NCBI GenBank assembly: GCA_002197995.1
Contig: NGZR01000001.1
Location: 1,302,001 to 1,366,000, forward strand
Reading direction: 5' to 3'
Source of the DNA: Gaeumannomyces sp. JS-464
Taxonomy: Eukaryota; Ascomycota; Sordariomycetes; Magnaporthales; Magnaporthaceae
Length of the DNA stretch: 64,000 nucleotides
Part shown: positions 42,332 through 52,841 of the stretch, one piece after another
Position numbering within the stretch: position 1 is the stretch's first letter
How the letters are laid out: every line of letters starts with the position of its first letter
The notes under the pieces: generated by a model
What the model saw: only the letters and a program-made list of their open reading frames with translations
Database searches by the model: none
Told to the model about the DNA's origin: nothing
Program-made: the position numbers and the translations under genes

Positions 42332-42907
42332 CTATGTCAGGCTCCTAGCTTTCTTCCTACTTTTTGGTACATGCGCTCCTGTCTGACATCCCTCAGCACC
42401 CACACCTATCTTGTCGCAGCAGCTCCAGATGAAGCCTTCAGGATATTCTTCTCGCGCCCACTCAGAGTCAATCGTGCCATGACAGCGCTCATCGTGGTCC
42501 GCCCAGAAGTCACCGTCATCATCGGGTTCGGTCTCCCCTGTAGAACGAATTAGGACACACCTAGTTGAGTAGTTACAAGAGAGGGGGGGTGCTTTAAGCC
42601 TACCATCATGCCATACACAGCTTGTAGGGCCATTGGTTTCGACGTCGTACTCATTGTTGCATTGCTCGCACATTTCGTAGCGCTGTCGCGTATGCTTTCG
42701 CTTTTGGCCCGTCGACGCGCCTCCTTCCGCAGGCGTGTTGTCCGCATCTTCAGTCGTCAGATCGACCAGCAGCCTGTCGCTGAAATGCTTGCGGGCCGTC
42801 TCCGAAGTCGTGCATAGTTCGCGTAAAAATTCACGCAGCCGGTCGGCGCTAATTGTGTCGATGGCTTCATTGAGAAGGCCAAGCGGAGGTGTTGTTGATG
42901 GCGCCAT
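42332..42907 (-). CDS. Cys/His-rich hypothetical protein
   Basis: ATG at 42907 (MAPSTTPPLGLLNEAIDTIS), helical N-terminus with a basic KRKHTRQRYE linker, then a metal-binding-like domain: CEQCNNEYDV, SCVWHDGE, DHDERCHGTI, FIWSCCDKIGVGAEGCQTGA-H. A 66-nt intron (42603-42538; GTAGGC donor, CTACAG acceptor) is very likely: it has no stop but its removal gives the CxWHDGExE seen in similar fungal proteins. Final length about 170 residues. The pattern CxxC..CxxH..CC..CxxxxH recalls zinc-binding modules, yet I cannot name the family. Single intact frame. It points away from the isochorismatase remnant's 3' end, with about 180 bases between them. Confidence 0.65.
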   Translation of the reverse strand: MAPSTTPPLGLLNEAIDTISADRLREFLRELCTTSETARKHFSDRLLVDLTTEDADNTPAEGGASTGQKRKHTRQRYEMCEQCNNEYDVETNGPTSCVWHDGRLKAPPLSCNYSTRCVLIRSTGETEPDDDGDFWADHDERCHGTIDSEWAREEYPEGFIWSCCDKIGVGAEGCQTGAHVPKSRKKARSLT

Positions 42908-43818
42908 GATCGGAGAGAGAATGACCGTCTGTCTGGATGGTGGAGACCATCGGAGTGGAGAGTGCAGCAGAGCAGCTGTTCGGGTCGAGATGCCACAGGA
43001 CGCGACGTCCCAAACATGACGGATCACGCTGGCACGTGTGGCACAACCCTAACCCTATGCATCTAGCGCAACACAGCCCCACGACGGCGCAAATCCGTCG
43101 CGCTGGAGCCCTCCGGTCATGGCAGCAACCTCAGCCACGTCCCTATGGCTCACGATCTTATCTGCTGGTAACAATGTACTTGAATGCCTGTGTTTTGTAT
43201 CTGTGTGAGGTCGACGCGACCTCTCGGGAGGGCTGCACTACAAGCGCAAGACAGTGAAGGTGGATTGTGGTTGTTGTGCAGGAAAACTCTGCAGAGGAAA
43301 ATGGCGTGGGTGCCAGATCTATCCTGTAGGCAGGCGGGCGTGGAGCGCCCGTTGTGGGTCCGGCGGACCAGTGAACCGGTGGACCACCTTTCACAGTATC
43401 GCTGAGAGCGTTGCGCTTGAACCAGTGTCTGTCTTCGATAACTAACTGTTGGTTTAGCCAAGATGAGCGTGCTTATCAAGTCGAACATATGGAGGATATA
43501 CTAGACAGCTCGCATCGCCGTCACTTTATCTTGGCGAGGACGAGTACGACGACGGTCGAGGCATGAGACAGTTTCTGCGGCGCCGCGGCGCAATCCGGTC
43601 CGCCGCCATCAGACGAGCCGCCGCCTCCTGACAAACAATGAAAGGCTCGCTCAGATAGCACTGCTCTTTATGCGTGCCAACAACATCCAACCATAAAACC
43701 ATTGTCCAACCGCCTTTCGCCAGCTCAAATCTTCACCTTTCTCCCCAACCACAACATTCAGTCTTCCACCCATCCCCATCCATCCATCCGCCACAAAGGC
43801 GTAACCGACACGCTCAAC
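42908..43818. other. intergenic
   Basis: Contains two CCCTAA units at about 43046-43056 (too few to be telomeric). From 43690 a CA/CC-rich leader precedes the next ATG. No gene supported. Confidence 0.5.
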
Positions 43819-44278
43819 ATGCCGTCAGCCCAGCAAGCGCCCCGAGCCGGTGAGACCGACGCTCCCCAAACGGACGAGCCGGTCCGTTTTGCAGACATGC
43901 TCAGGCGCCCATCCGACGCCGGCCGGCTACCAGAGAGGCCGCGGGGCGCCGCGACAGGCCGTTGGCGAGCCTCAAGAGGTGCTTGTCTATACAGCGGAAA
44001 GCGTCGAAGAGATGATGGATGAGATTCGAAAGATGCACGTCGATGCCATGGAATGCATCGACGATATGCTGGCCGGGCTTCAAAGGTTGAACGAGCTCAT
44101 CTCTCTCGGTGCTTGGCCAGTAAGTTTGCCGAGTGCTGACATCCTAATTTTTGATTTTCTTTGATAACGGTAAACGCCCTGGAATTCTCTAAAATCCTAG
44201 GTTGTGGAATACTGTGGATGTCAAATCCATAGCCGACCGATTTTGACGGCCAGCAGATCCACGAGATGGGCGGGATAG
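43819..44278 (+). CDS. small hypothetical protein, two exons
   Basis: ATG at 43819 after a CAACCACAACATTCAG-type leader: MPSAQQAPRAGETDAPQTDE and FADMLRRPSDAG. A one-base shift in 43930-43975 (GC-rich) leads to EPQEVLVYTAESVEEMMDEI, RKMHVDAMECIDDMLAGLQR and LNELISLGAWP. Intron 44120-44200 (GTAAGT donor, TCTAAAAT, CCTAG acceptor; phase fits), then VVEYCGCQIHSRPILTASRS to TAG 44276-44278. Helical core; no family recognised. Good leader, splice sites and stop make it likely a real gene with one assembly or mutational indel. Confidence 0.55.
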
Positions 44279-45687
44279 ACTGGAGGGGGGAGTAGGGGGG
44301 GAGGGGAAGGGAAGGGACGAAAGGACGCGAACCCGAAAGGGCTCGGGCGAAGCTTGACCATGGCACACAAGACCGACACTGGTCTTGGGGACCACCATCG
44401 GCCCCTGGCCCTTGGGAGGCTCCCAGCCAGCCTGGACAGCTATCCCTGGATGGTATCGATCCGCTTTGCAGTAGCGGCTGGTCGTCAAGATCAACTGCTG
44501 GACCACATGGCCCTCTGTTTTTGCGTCTCCCTCTTGCTACTTGTCGACAGCTGCAGCGAGCTGGCAGCGTCGGGAGGGCACCCTTTTCTAATCACTATTT
44601 CCTATTTTCTTTTAGTCTCCTTTTTTTCGAGTTGTACGTTCGGGGGTTCTGGAACCATTCATTACACGAAAAAAAAATCCGGCCGCCCACCTGGTGTAGT
44701 ACCACCTTGCTCGTGACCTGGTGCTGGGATATTGCATCTTTGAAGTCCCTGAGCCAAGGAAGAGTGAAAGTCAGGGGTATGTTGCCCCCAGACTTCCTAG
44801 ATAACCTACGAGGTATCTGCTGTGTAGTCTTGTCCCAGCACGTACCTAGGGCCTTTTTTTTCTCCTATAAAAAATGCCAGTCAGCCAGCTCGGATGTAAA
44901 CTAACATGGGAAAATTGCTTCTTCTCCTGCTCGTGTTGAGTGGACGAAAATCGGGTTGGGAGCGCCAACGTTTTGCGGGGCCTGAACGGCATGCTAGGAG
45001 GGCAGAGGAGGGTCTGGGCCGGGTCCGCCGGAGAAAACCATTCTCTTCGCCCTGGGGATGGTCTTGGGGCAACGGAGCAAGAAAGAAGAAGAAAAAAAAG
45101 GCGCATCTGGGGCAGCGACGGGCAAGAAAACGAAGCAAGGAACCGAGGCCGAAAAGGACAGCAGAAGAAATAAAAAAATAAAATAATAAAAATAAATAAA
45201 AAGGATTGTGATAATGGAAGGAAAAGGGGAGACATCCACGGACAACAACAGCCATGCGGAGCGACGTGGAGCAGCGCCGACAATCCCACCTCCGCATTCC
45301 AGCTTGCATGCCGTGCGACACACCAAACATGCAGTTTGTGTTTGTTTCCCGCTACACCATGTGCGTCAATATCAATAGAGGGTCTGGCTGTCGCGGTCTG
45401 GAGGGGGCGTTGCAAGAGATGGACAGGGGATGAAACATGTCCTGAAAATGGACAAACGACAGACACACACACACACACACACCGAACCCATCGCTCTCCT
45501 ACGTTGGCGGATCCATACGCCAATGCGCGCACACTCGTAGATACATACACCCTCCAGTTCCAGCCTCCCTCTCATGCCTTCCCTTTGTCAAGCCTTCATT
45601 TCCCATCATCCAAGACGGAGGGAGGGACAATGCCTTTTTTTCCCCCAAGTGTGGGGGTGACTGCCCTTCAGATGGGTGTGTGTGGCC

Positions 45688-45739
<52 letters not shown>

Positions 45740-46917
45740 CGACGGTTTGCTTTGTTTGGAACCCGAGGGGAGCGGCGGCGCGGGCGGGGAGATGGTAGGC
45801 TAATATCGTCCTTCCTTTTTTTATTTTTTTTTTTTTACCTATCTGCATGCATCATGGAGGGTCCGCTTGCGAGGCAAGCGAGAGGGAACGGCCACCCGAG
45901 CGGGTGGGAAGATCGGATCGTCCGCTCCTCAGCTTGACCCTTTCGCTACACGCATGGGTCAAACGAACCAGCCTCGCACAACACGGGAGCAGTGTCGTCC
46001 TGCCATCCAAGACGTAAAAAAATACCACGCCTCGGACTAAACTGAGATAGGTGTACCGACAAAGTGTACGTCTAGGGTAGGCGGGGATGACTATGTACAT
46101 ATGTACTTCTCTCGCCCTCGCTCTGGGGCGGCAAAGGAACGCAGAGGCCCCCAAGAAACGCCTTTTGAAAGGCGCACGAAACAGGGAATCAAGGCGCGGC
46201 AGGCAGCAAACAAGTACTTGCTCCTTACTCGCCCTCTCTCTCTTTTCTTTCTCTGATCTGCTCTGCTCTTCCGTCGTCACTGTCCGCCAGTCGACTGTCA
46301 AAACACAAAATCCATTAAAGCATAAGTGTATAGCAAGTCTGCCACTCGCGAATCTGGACCGCCAAGGGGTCAAAGAGAAAAAAGAAAGGCAGAAATATTT
46401 AAATAAAAAAAAAATAAAAACTATGTGCGTGGTACGAGCATGAAAACAGAAAGAAACCACCCCTTGGTTTGGGCTCTTGCTGCCACCATCTCTTGAAACT
46501 ACAAGGAAAGCGAAAAAAAAAAAAAAAGACCACCCCAAAAAAAACACCGCCATCCGCGCCATGCAACAGAAGGATGGGACAAGCAAAAAAAAAAAAAAAA
46601 AAAACAATAAAACGCCAGTGATCCTGTATGCTTCTTGTAACCCGTGTGATAATGAAGAACGAACGTCCCATAGCGTGAAATGAAATATTCGCGGCGAATG
46701 CGTGGGAAAATGTCAAACGTAACCCGTGTCGTTTAGAAAAGTAAGAGGAAAAAAAAAAGTCATCGAGTCAATGCGAGTCAAATAGTCCAGCCGTCATCGA
46801 CCAGGTCGTCCAGTAAAGGTCGATCGGGGAGGGTGAAAAAGAGGTATTGAGGTTGGTAGTCGGATAAAGGATACTATATATATATATATATAGATGTATA
46901 TATAAATAGGCCGCCAT
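44279..46917. other. long region with simple sequence; 3' flank of the kinase gene
   Basis: A- and T-rich runs (for example 46515-46529, 46586-46604), a (CA)n run at 45463-45482, an (ATG)n run, and an (AT)n run near 46875-46893. Open frames here are repeat-encoded. Part adjoining 46917 is probably the kinase 3' untranslated region. Confidence 0.6.
45688..45739. repeat. (ATG)n microsatellite
   Basis: About 17 uninterrupted ATG units. Confidence 0.95.
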
Positions 46918-49585
46918 CTAGTAGCCAGCCTGGCCGGGCATCTTGCCGAGCGAGTGGTTGCCCGAGGCGACGGGTGGGAGGTGGTTGTGGCAAAATATCT
47001 TCTTGTTGCCGCAGCTGCTCTTCTTGGAGGCGTCGATGGTGACGGTGGGGTCGTCGTAGCTCTCGAGCTGGCAGCACTCGACGTTCTTGAGCCAGCGGTT
47101 GCCAATGACGCCCGCGATCGAGATGCGCCGGGCCGGGTCCGGGTTCAGCATCAGCAGGAGCAGCTTGCGGAACGCCGGGGGCTTGATGGCAAAGTCGAGC
47201 GGGCCGACAAAGGGTAGTCCAGGTCGCTGAGGACGGGCACGCCGCCGCTTGGACGGCAGCTTCTCGTCGTCGTCCTCGTGCTTCTTGTTCCACCTGTTCC
47301 AGCCCTGACAAGGGTCGAGTAGTGCTGGTTGGACCCGTCGTCGCGCGCCTCCTTCCACAGCGGGGCGCCGAAGAAGAGGTTGATGGCGATAACAGCGGCG
47401 CCCCAGACGTCGAGGCCGCGAGGGTCGTACGGCGCGTTCTTAGCCAGCACCTCGGGCGACACGTACGGCATGCTGCCGCACAGGCCCGGGGAGCACAAGC
47501 GCACCTCGCCCATGCCGACGCCGCACTGGCCGCCGGCCTCGCGCAGGCCCGGGTGGATGCCGCTGAAGACCTCGGACACGCCAAAGTCGGTAATCTTGAG
47601 CTTGCTCTCCTTGGTGATCAGCAGGTTCTCGAGCTTGATGTCGCGGTGCGCGATGCCGTTGGAGTGCAGGTAGTGCAGGCCCTGGATCAGCTGCTTGAAG
47701 AGCAGAGGCGGTCGCCCTGCCGCGATCCTCCCGCAGGTACTTCTTCTCCACCAGGCTGTACAGGTCGCCCTCGGAGCAGTACTCCATCACGTGGTTCCAG
47801 CGGCCGTGGTCGGTGCACAGCCCCGCCGTCTCGACGATGTTGGGGTGGTGGGGCTCTTGGCGATGCTGTACTCGGACTTGACCTTGTCTCTCGTAGTCCT
47901 CCTTCTTTCCGCCGACGTCTTACCGCGGAACTCCTTGACGGCGTACAGCTCGCCGGGGCAGCTCTTGCGCATCATCGTCACCTTTGAGGTGGCGCCCTTG
48001 CCGAGGTGCTTGCCGTGGCGACCCAGGAGCTTGGACTGGTATTCGAACTCGCTCTGGAGCTCCACCACGTCGACGGTGAAGTCGTCGGGCAGGCTCAGGC
48101 TGAGCCTCCGCGCCTTCATGCCAGTGCCGGCCTCGGCAGGCATGGCCCACGGCTGCCGGAGCAGCTCGACCATGGGCGGCTCCCCAGCGGCCTGTTGGGG
48201 CACGGGCGCGGCCTTGACATGGTCCTTCTTAAGATCGAAGCTGCTAGCGCGTCTCCTGGCCTGTGGGCGTTTGGGCTTGACGTTCTGGTCCCGGGCATCA
48301 TTGGCGTTGGCGTTGGCGTGGGCGTGGGCATGCTTCTTTTCGCCAGTGACAAAGTTGACGGCCCGCGATCTTAGGCTCAGGCCGGTCGAGGAGCGGACCT
48401 TCTTCTTAATGGCGGCGAAATCGACGTGGTCGTTGTTGCCGAGGTGGCCGGGGGCGGCAGGGCCGAGGTGGCGGCGCGGTCCTTGGGCGAGAGGGCGGCG
48501 AAGGACGGCGACGGGGGGCTGTTGGAGCGGGTGGTGGACTGGGAGGGCAGGTTGGAGCGGTTCATGGACCAGCGGCGGCTCACCTGCTGGGGCGGCGGCT
48601 TCATTGAGGCGTCTGTGAAGTGCATCTCGGCGGCTATCGGGGCCTTGTCCGTGGTCGAGTTGGAGCGGCGGAAGATGCTGAAGGAGCGCCTGCCAAACGC
48701 GGGCAGGGGATTTCGCGAGTTGCGGCGCGAGACCGAGGTGGGGGTGGGCGACGAGGGAGGGTTCGGGGCCGAGGCGGCGGGCGAGAGCGGCGTGGGGAAC
48801 TGCTCGGCAGCGATGGACTGCTGTTCTGAGGGCGGCTCGGAGTCGGCTGTTTGCGGGACGGACTGCGGCTCGGGGAGCGGCGACGCGGCCTTGGTGTTTA
48901 GTATCAGCGGGATCTTTGCGGCGGCGGCGGCGGCGACGGTGGGGAGGTGGTGGTCGGCCGCGGAGGACAAGGAGCTGGGGTGGTGTACTTTGTGGCTCTG
49001 CAGCGCGTGGAACTCCTGGGACTGGCGGCCGCTGACGGGAGTGACGGGCTCGTTGGGCGAGTCGCTTTCCGACTCATCCCCTTCCTCGAGGATCGGGCTC
49101 GACAGCTCGGTCGGGAACTGGCGTGGCGACGACGACAGGCTGCTCTCGCCGGGGGCGCTCAGCGAGGGCGCCCGGGAGGCTGGTTTTGCTGGGGCGGCGG
49201 CTGGCGATTTGTGGATGCGGTGGGCACCGTGTTAGCAATTGGACCCGATCCGGGGCTGCACGCGCGAGGGAGAAGGGTCCCGAAAGGGGCGAGGGAATTG
49301 GGATGAATAATTATTATTAATATGGGCTGGGGAGGGGAGGAGAACAAGGAATGCCGATTGATGCGCACCGTGTTCTGGATTTTGTTGTTGTTGCTGCTGC
49401 TCGACAATCGACGCTATTTTCCGAGGCGCCGAGCTTGTTGTGCTTGTGCTTGTGGTGGTGGTGGTGGTAGTGGTGGTGGCGGCAGGTGAAGAAACAGCAG
49501 CAGCAGCAGCAGCAGCAGCGGCAGCAGTGGCAGCGGGTGCCTGGGTATGGGGAGCAGGCGGCAACGAGGCCAAGGTCGTTGCCAT
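46918..49585 (-). CDS. SAT4/HAL4-type serine/threonine protein kinase
   Basis: ATG at 49585 (MATTLASLPPAPHTQAP), a long Ser/Pro/Ala/Gln-rich N-terminus with a probable intron 49368-49201, SRRNSRNPLPAFGRRSFSIF, DFAAIKKKVRSSTGLSLRSR, then the kinase domain: LGKGATSKVTMM (Gly loop), YAVKEFR (Lys), VKSEYSIAKS (helix C Glu), HHPNIVETAGLCTDHGRWNH, VMEYCSEGDLYSLVEKKYLR, IAHRDIKLENLL (catalytic loop), ITDFGVSEVFSGIHPGLREA (DFG), CGSMPYVSPEV (APE-like), LLLMLNPDPARRISIAGVIG, ending at TAG 46918-46920. The GVSEVF-x(8-12)-GGQCG stretch marks the fungal HAL/NPR kinase group, which regulates plasma-membrane transporters and ion homeostasis. At least five single-base losses break the frame (near 48400, 47838, 47727, 47715, 47310, 47215). 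Every motif is otherwise intact, so I read these as assembly errors. Confidence 0.87.
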
Positions 49586-50700
49586 TGTGCCGGGTTGGAC
49601 GGGGTCAAGGGAAGGGGAAGCTTGGAGCGGCGCCAACCTGGGTTTTAGCGGGCGTGTGTGGTGTGTGCGCCTGCCGCCCAGTCAGTCAATCAATCAATTG
49701 CGTGCCCGTGGAATGGATGGCGCTGGCTGGCGGCCGGGTTCAAGATACGTCAGGGGCCTGCAGGCTGCGGCGTCAGGGTGTCGGGGCGTTTTTCGATGGG
49801 GCCACAACAGCCCGCGGCGGAGAAGTCCCCCCCAGCAGGGAAAATATGCAGCCGCCAGCCGATGGACAATCGGCCAACCCGATCTGGCCGGCGCAGCAGG
49901 AAATCCCACGCAACGGTTGGTGATCCCACCTGTCTGTCTGGGTCGCTCGCTCGGTTGGCTGCGTCGGCTTCTGGCGTCTTCTTTTTTCGATGGGTCTGTC
50001 CCGGTCCTGGTTCTGGTTCTGGTTCTGGAACACGGCGTGATCTGTTTGTAATCTGTCGCCTCTACCAAAGCCCGCCGCCCCGTGCAGGTGATTTTCTGGT
50101 CAAGCGGGCCGAATGTTCGGTCGGACCTGGAGACCCTTTCTCAATCAAGTCTCACGCGAGATTTCAGCAGCTCGGCGGGGGACCCCGAGTGTCCAAATCC
50201 GGTTGGCCGCCACTCTGTGGTGGGAAAGGGGTGGTTCGCTGCGCACGCAACTGGGAGCCAATCCCACGAGCTCTTTTTTTTTTCCTCGACCGGGAAGGTG
50301 TGAGGGGGAAAAAAAGTGAGGAGTCGGCTGCAGCAGTAACCTGCGGCTTGCCAGGATCGGGCGTCGATTTTGCAGGGGCGCCGCCGCGTCTTTTTGGTGC
50401 TGTGAGCTCGTTAAGGTTCGTGGGGGGACAAGCTGTGTTGAAGCGAGCGGGCGAGGAGGTCGTGGTGGATTTTCGAGGTCGAGGCAGTCGGTGCCCTTTA
50501 TTTTCGGTCCGTTGGTTCAGTCGTGGATTCCCGGATGGTTCGGCTGGCTTGTTCGGCCGCCTTTTTAAACGCCCCTCGGTCGGGCACGGCTTGGCCTGGG
50601 CGGGTGCAAATGCGGATGATGGGTGGTGATGGTGGCTGCCAGGGGCATGGAAGCAAAATAACGCCGGGCGGGTCCGAACCCTTGTTGGTTGGAGGAGCAG

Positions 50701-50736
50701 TAGTAGTGGTGGTGGTGGTGGTGGTGGTGGTGGTGA
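50701..50736. repeat. (GGT)n microsatellite
   Basis: About eleven GGT/GTG units. Confidence 0.9.
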
Positions 50737-52302
50737 TTCACCGAGCTGGCTTTGCTTTGCTTTGCTTTGCTTTCCCTAGCCTTCTTGTGTCCTTCCTCTT
50801 TTTCACCTTCTCACTTTGTTCCTCGCCCAAACCTCGAGCGTCGACCGGCAGTCAAGGCTTGGCAGGGCGCCCGGGTTGGTATGGCCTGGCTGATAGCGTT
50901 GTCGATGCGGCGAGCGAAAAGTCTTGGGATCTCAACAACAAGGCCGGTGGCGTTCCTTGGAACCGGTGCCGATCTGCAGGGCAGCAGGCAACCAGGGCAG
51001 GCAGGTGCGGCGCTGGAGCAATAATAAAGCATGAAACGGGCGGACTGGAGAAAGAAGAAAGGAAAAAAGAAAAAAAAAACAAAAAAAGGTTTCCAGTGAC
51101 GACGTCCACCCAAGCAAGGGCAACTGGGTCCAGACGAGAACTGGAAAGGAATCAAGGGGCAAGGGAGGGCGAGAGGCGTCTATCGCCGTCTCTTTATTCT
51201 ATTTTATCTTTTTCTTTCCCGTTTTATTTTTTTCCCTCTCTGGGGCGGCGGGTATGGTATGTTGGCCGGGGCAAGGCCAGGCAGGTGGGCGTTTTAAAAG
51301 AAGCAGCTAACCGCGACAAGGGGTCTGCCTGTCTGTTCTCTGTCACTGTTTCGAAGGGGGTGTGGCGGTGGTGGAGGGCGTGGGTATGGTATCGATGTGG
51401 GAAAACCGGCGGGGCGATATTGCCTGGGACCCCCGACCCCCGGGGAGGATTTGTGCGCCATCATCCGCCAATTTCTCTAGGCTGGTACCTCCAAGCGTTG
51501 CACGCATCGTCGATGTCGAATCGGTTACGTGTAGAAGAAGCAAGCATGTCTTGGACGCTGGAGGTTGCTCGCCAAGTGCATTGAGTTACCTAACTGCCAG
51601 CCACCAGGTCACATATATCCATCCTCCTGAGGGCCATCACTCTGCCCGTGTTTGCTGGGCGCAGTGGTTTGTCGCGGTACCCGATGACTCTGACTGGATG
51701 TTGCCCACCACCTCACTCACATATCCCAAACTGCCGGAGCCTCGAAAGCAAGCCCGGCGCACAGGAACATCCACGTCAACGGACCGAGCAGCCCGTCTAG
51801 GAGCATCCCTCCGCCACCGCCGCCGCCGCCGCCCTCTTGCTAGCACGAACCCGCAAGCCTCTTCTTGGCTCTGTCACACACTTTGGTGGCTCGTGTGCCA
51901 TTGTTGCTTGCCCATGGCGTTCAACAATACCACATGAACCATCTGTCCCATCCGCAGAGGAGGAGCAACTCATGGGGATACGAGTGCCCAGTCAAAGAGC
52001 TACCTACCTAGTGGTTGTGATCAGATTAGGTCAGGCTTATTATTAAAATCGGCGCCGGCGTGGGGAGGGCGTGTGTGCCACGGCCCATTGTAGGCACAGT
52101 GCAATCAGAGCTGGACGCTAACCAAGGTAGGAGGGGGGGTGCAGCGAAGAGCCGGAGACGCTGTCCATCCATCCCAAGGGTCATGTCGGGATGTAAATTC
52201 ACAGCGGAATTCAGACCGACAGGCTGTCCCCGAGTCGCGAGACTTGCAGGGGATGACTGTGGCCAAGGTCCAGGTTGCCTTGCCTGATGGAGCTGGGTTT
52301 TT

Positions 52303-52355
52303 CTTTTCCTTTTCCTTTTCCTTTTCCTTTTCCTTTTCCTTTTCTTTTCTTTTTT
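52303..52355. repeat. (TTTTCC)n microsatellite
   Basis: About seven hexamer units followed by a T run. Confidence 0.9.
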
Positions 52356-52821
52356 TTAGGACACTTCTTTCGAGCGAACACCAAACAGGAAAAAGGGGTC
52401 AAGACCGAGCAAAATGAACTGGTCGGATCGATCCCGGCGCACTGGACTGGCGGCTTGCTCAGAGAAGATGCTCTTGTCTCTTGTCCCTTTTCGGGAATCG
52501 GTCTGGGGAAAAAGCACGGGCGCCCAAAGGCTTCTCGGTGCCGGCCTCTTGGCGCCATGGCAGAACAACTCTGACGTGCCATGGCGAGGGCAACACACAT
52601 CCTCTTGGGTAAAAGTTAGCTACCAGATGACATGGGGCGTCTGGGTTCTACGACGTGTAGCAGGCACATCCATCGGCGGGCGAGGCTGTGGCCTGAGTGC
52701 TGCAGCTCACAGCTCAACAATGGGGCGGCTTGTGTTTGCCGTTTTTTGATGAGGCAAAACACTTTACACCAACCATACAGCGAACCGCGGTTCATGCATA
52801 CATTCATCCATACCGCGCATA

Positions 52822-52841
52822 TACCTACCTAGGTAGGTACA
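52822..52841. repeat. GTAGGTACCTAGGTA-type dispersed repeat
   Basis: TACCTACCTAGGTAGGTA, a perfect palindrome of 18 bases. Confidence 0.85.

Noticed and set aside
43041..43060. CCCTAACCCTA telomere-like sequence
   Set aside because: Only two units, with ordinary sequence on both sides; not an interstitial telomere.
44846..45550. 234-codon minus-strand frame rich in Phe/Pro/Leu
   Set aside because: Reads through A/T-rich and CA-repeat sequence; composition follows the simple sequence.
49440..50051. Plus-strand frames with poly-Val and poly-Gln
   Set aside because: Antisense shadows of the kinase N-terminal Thr/Ala/Gln-rich coding region.
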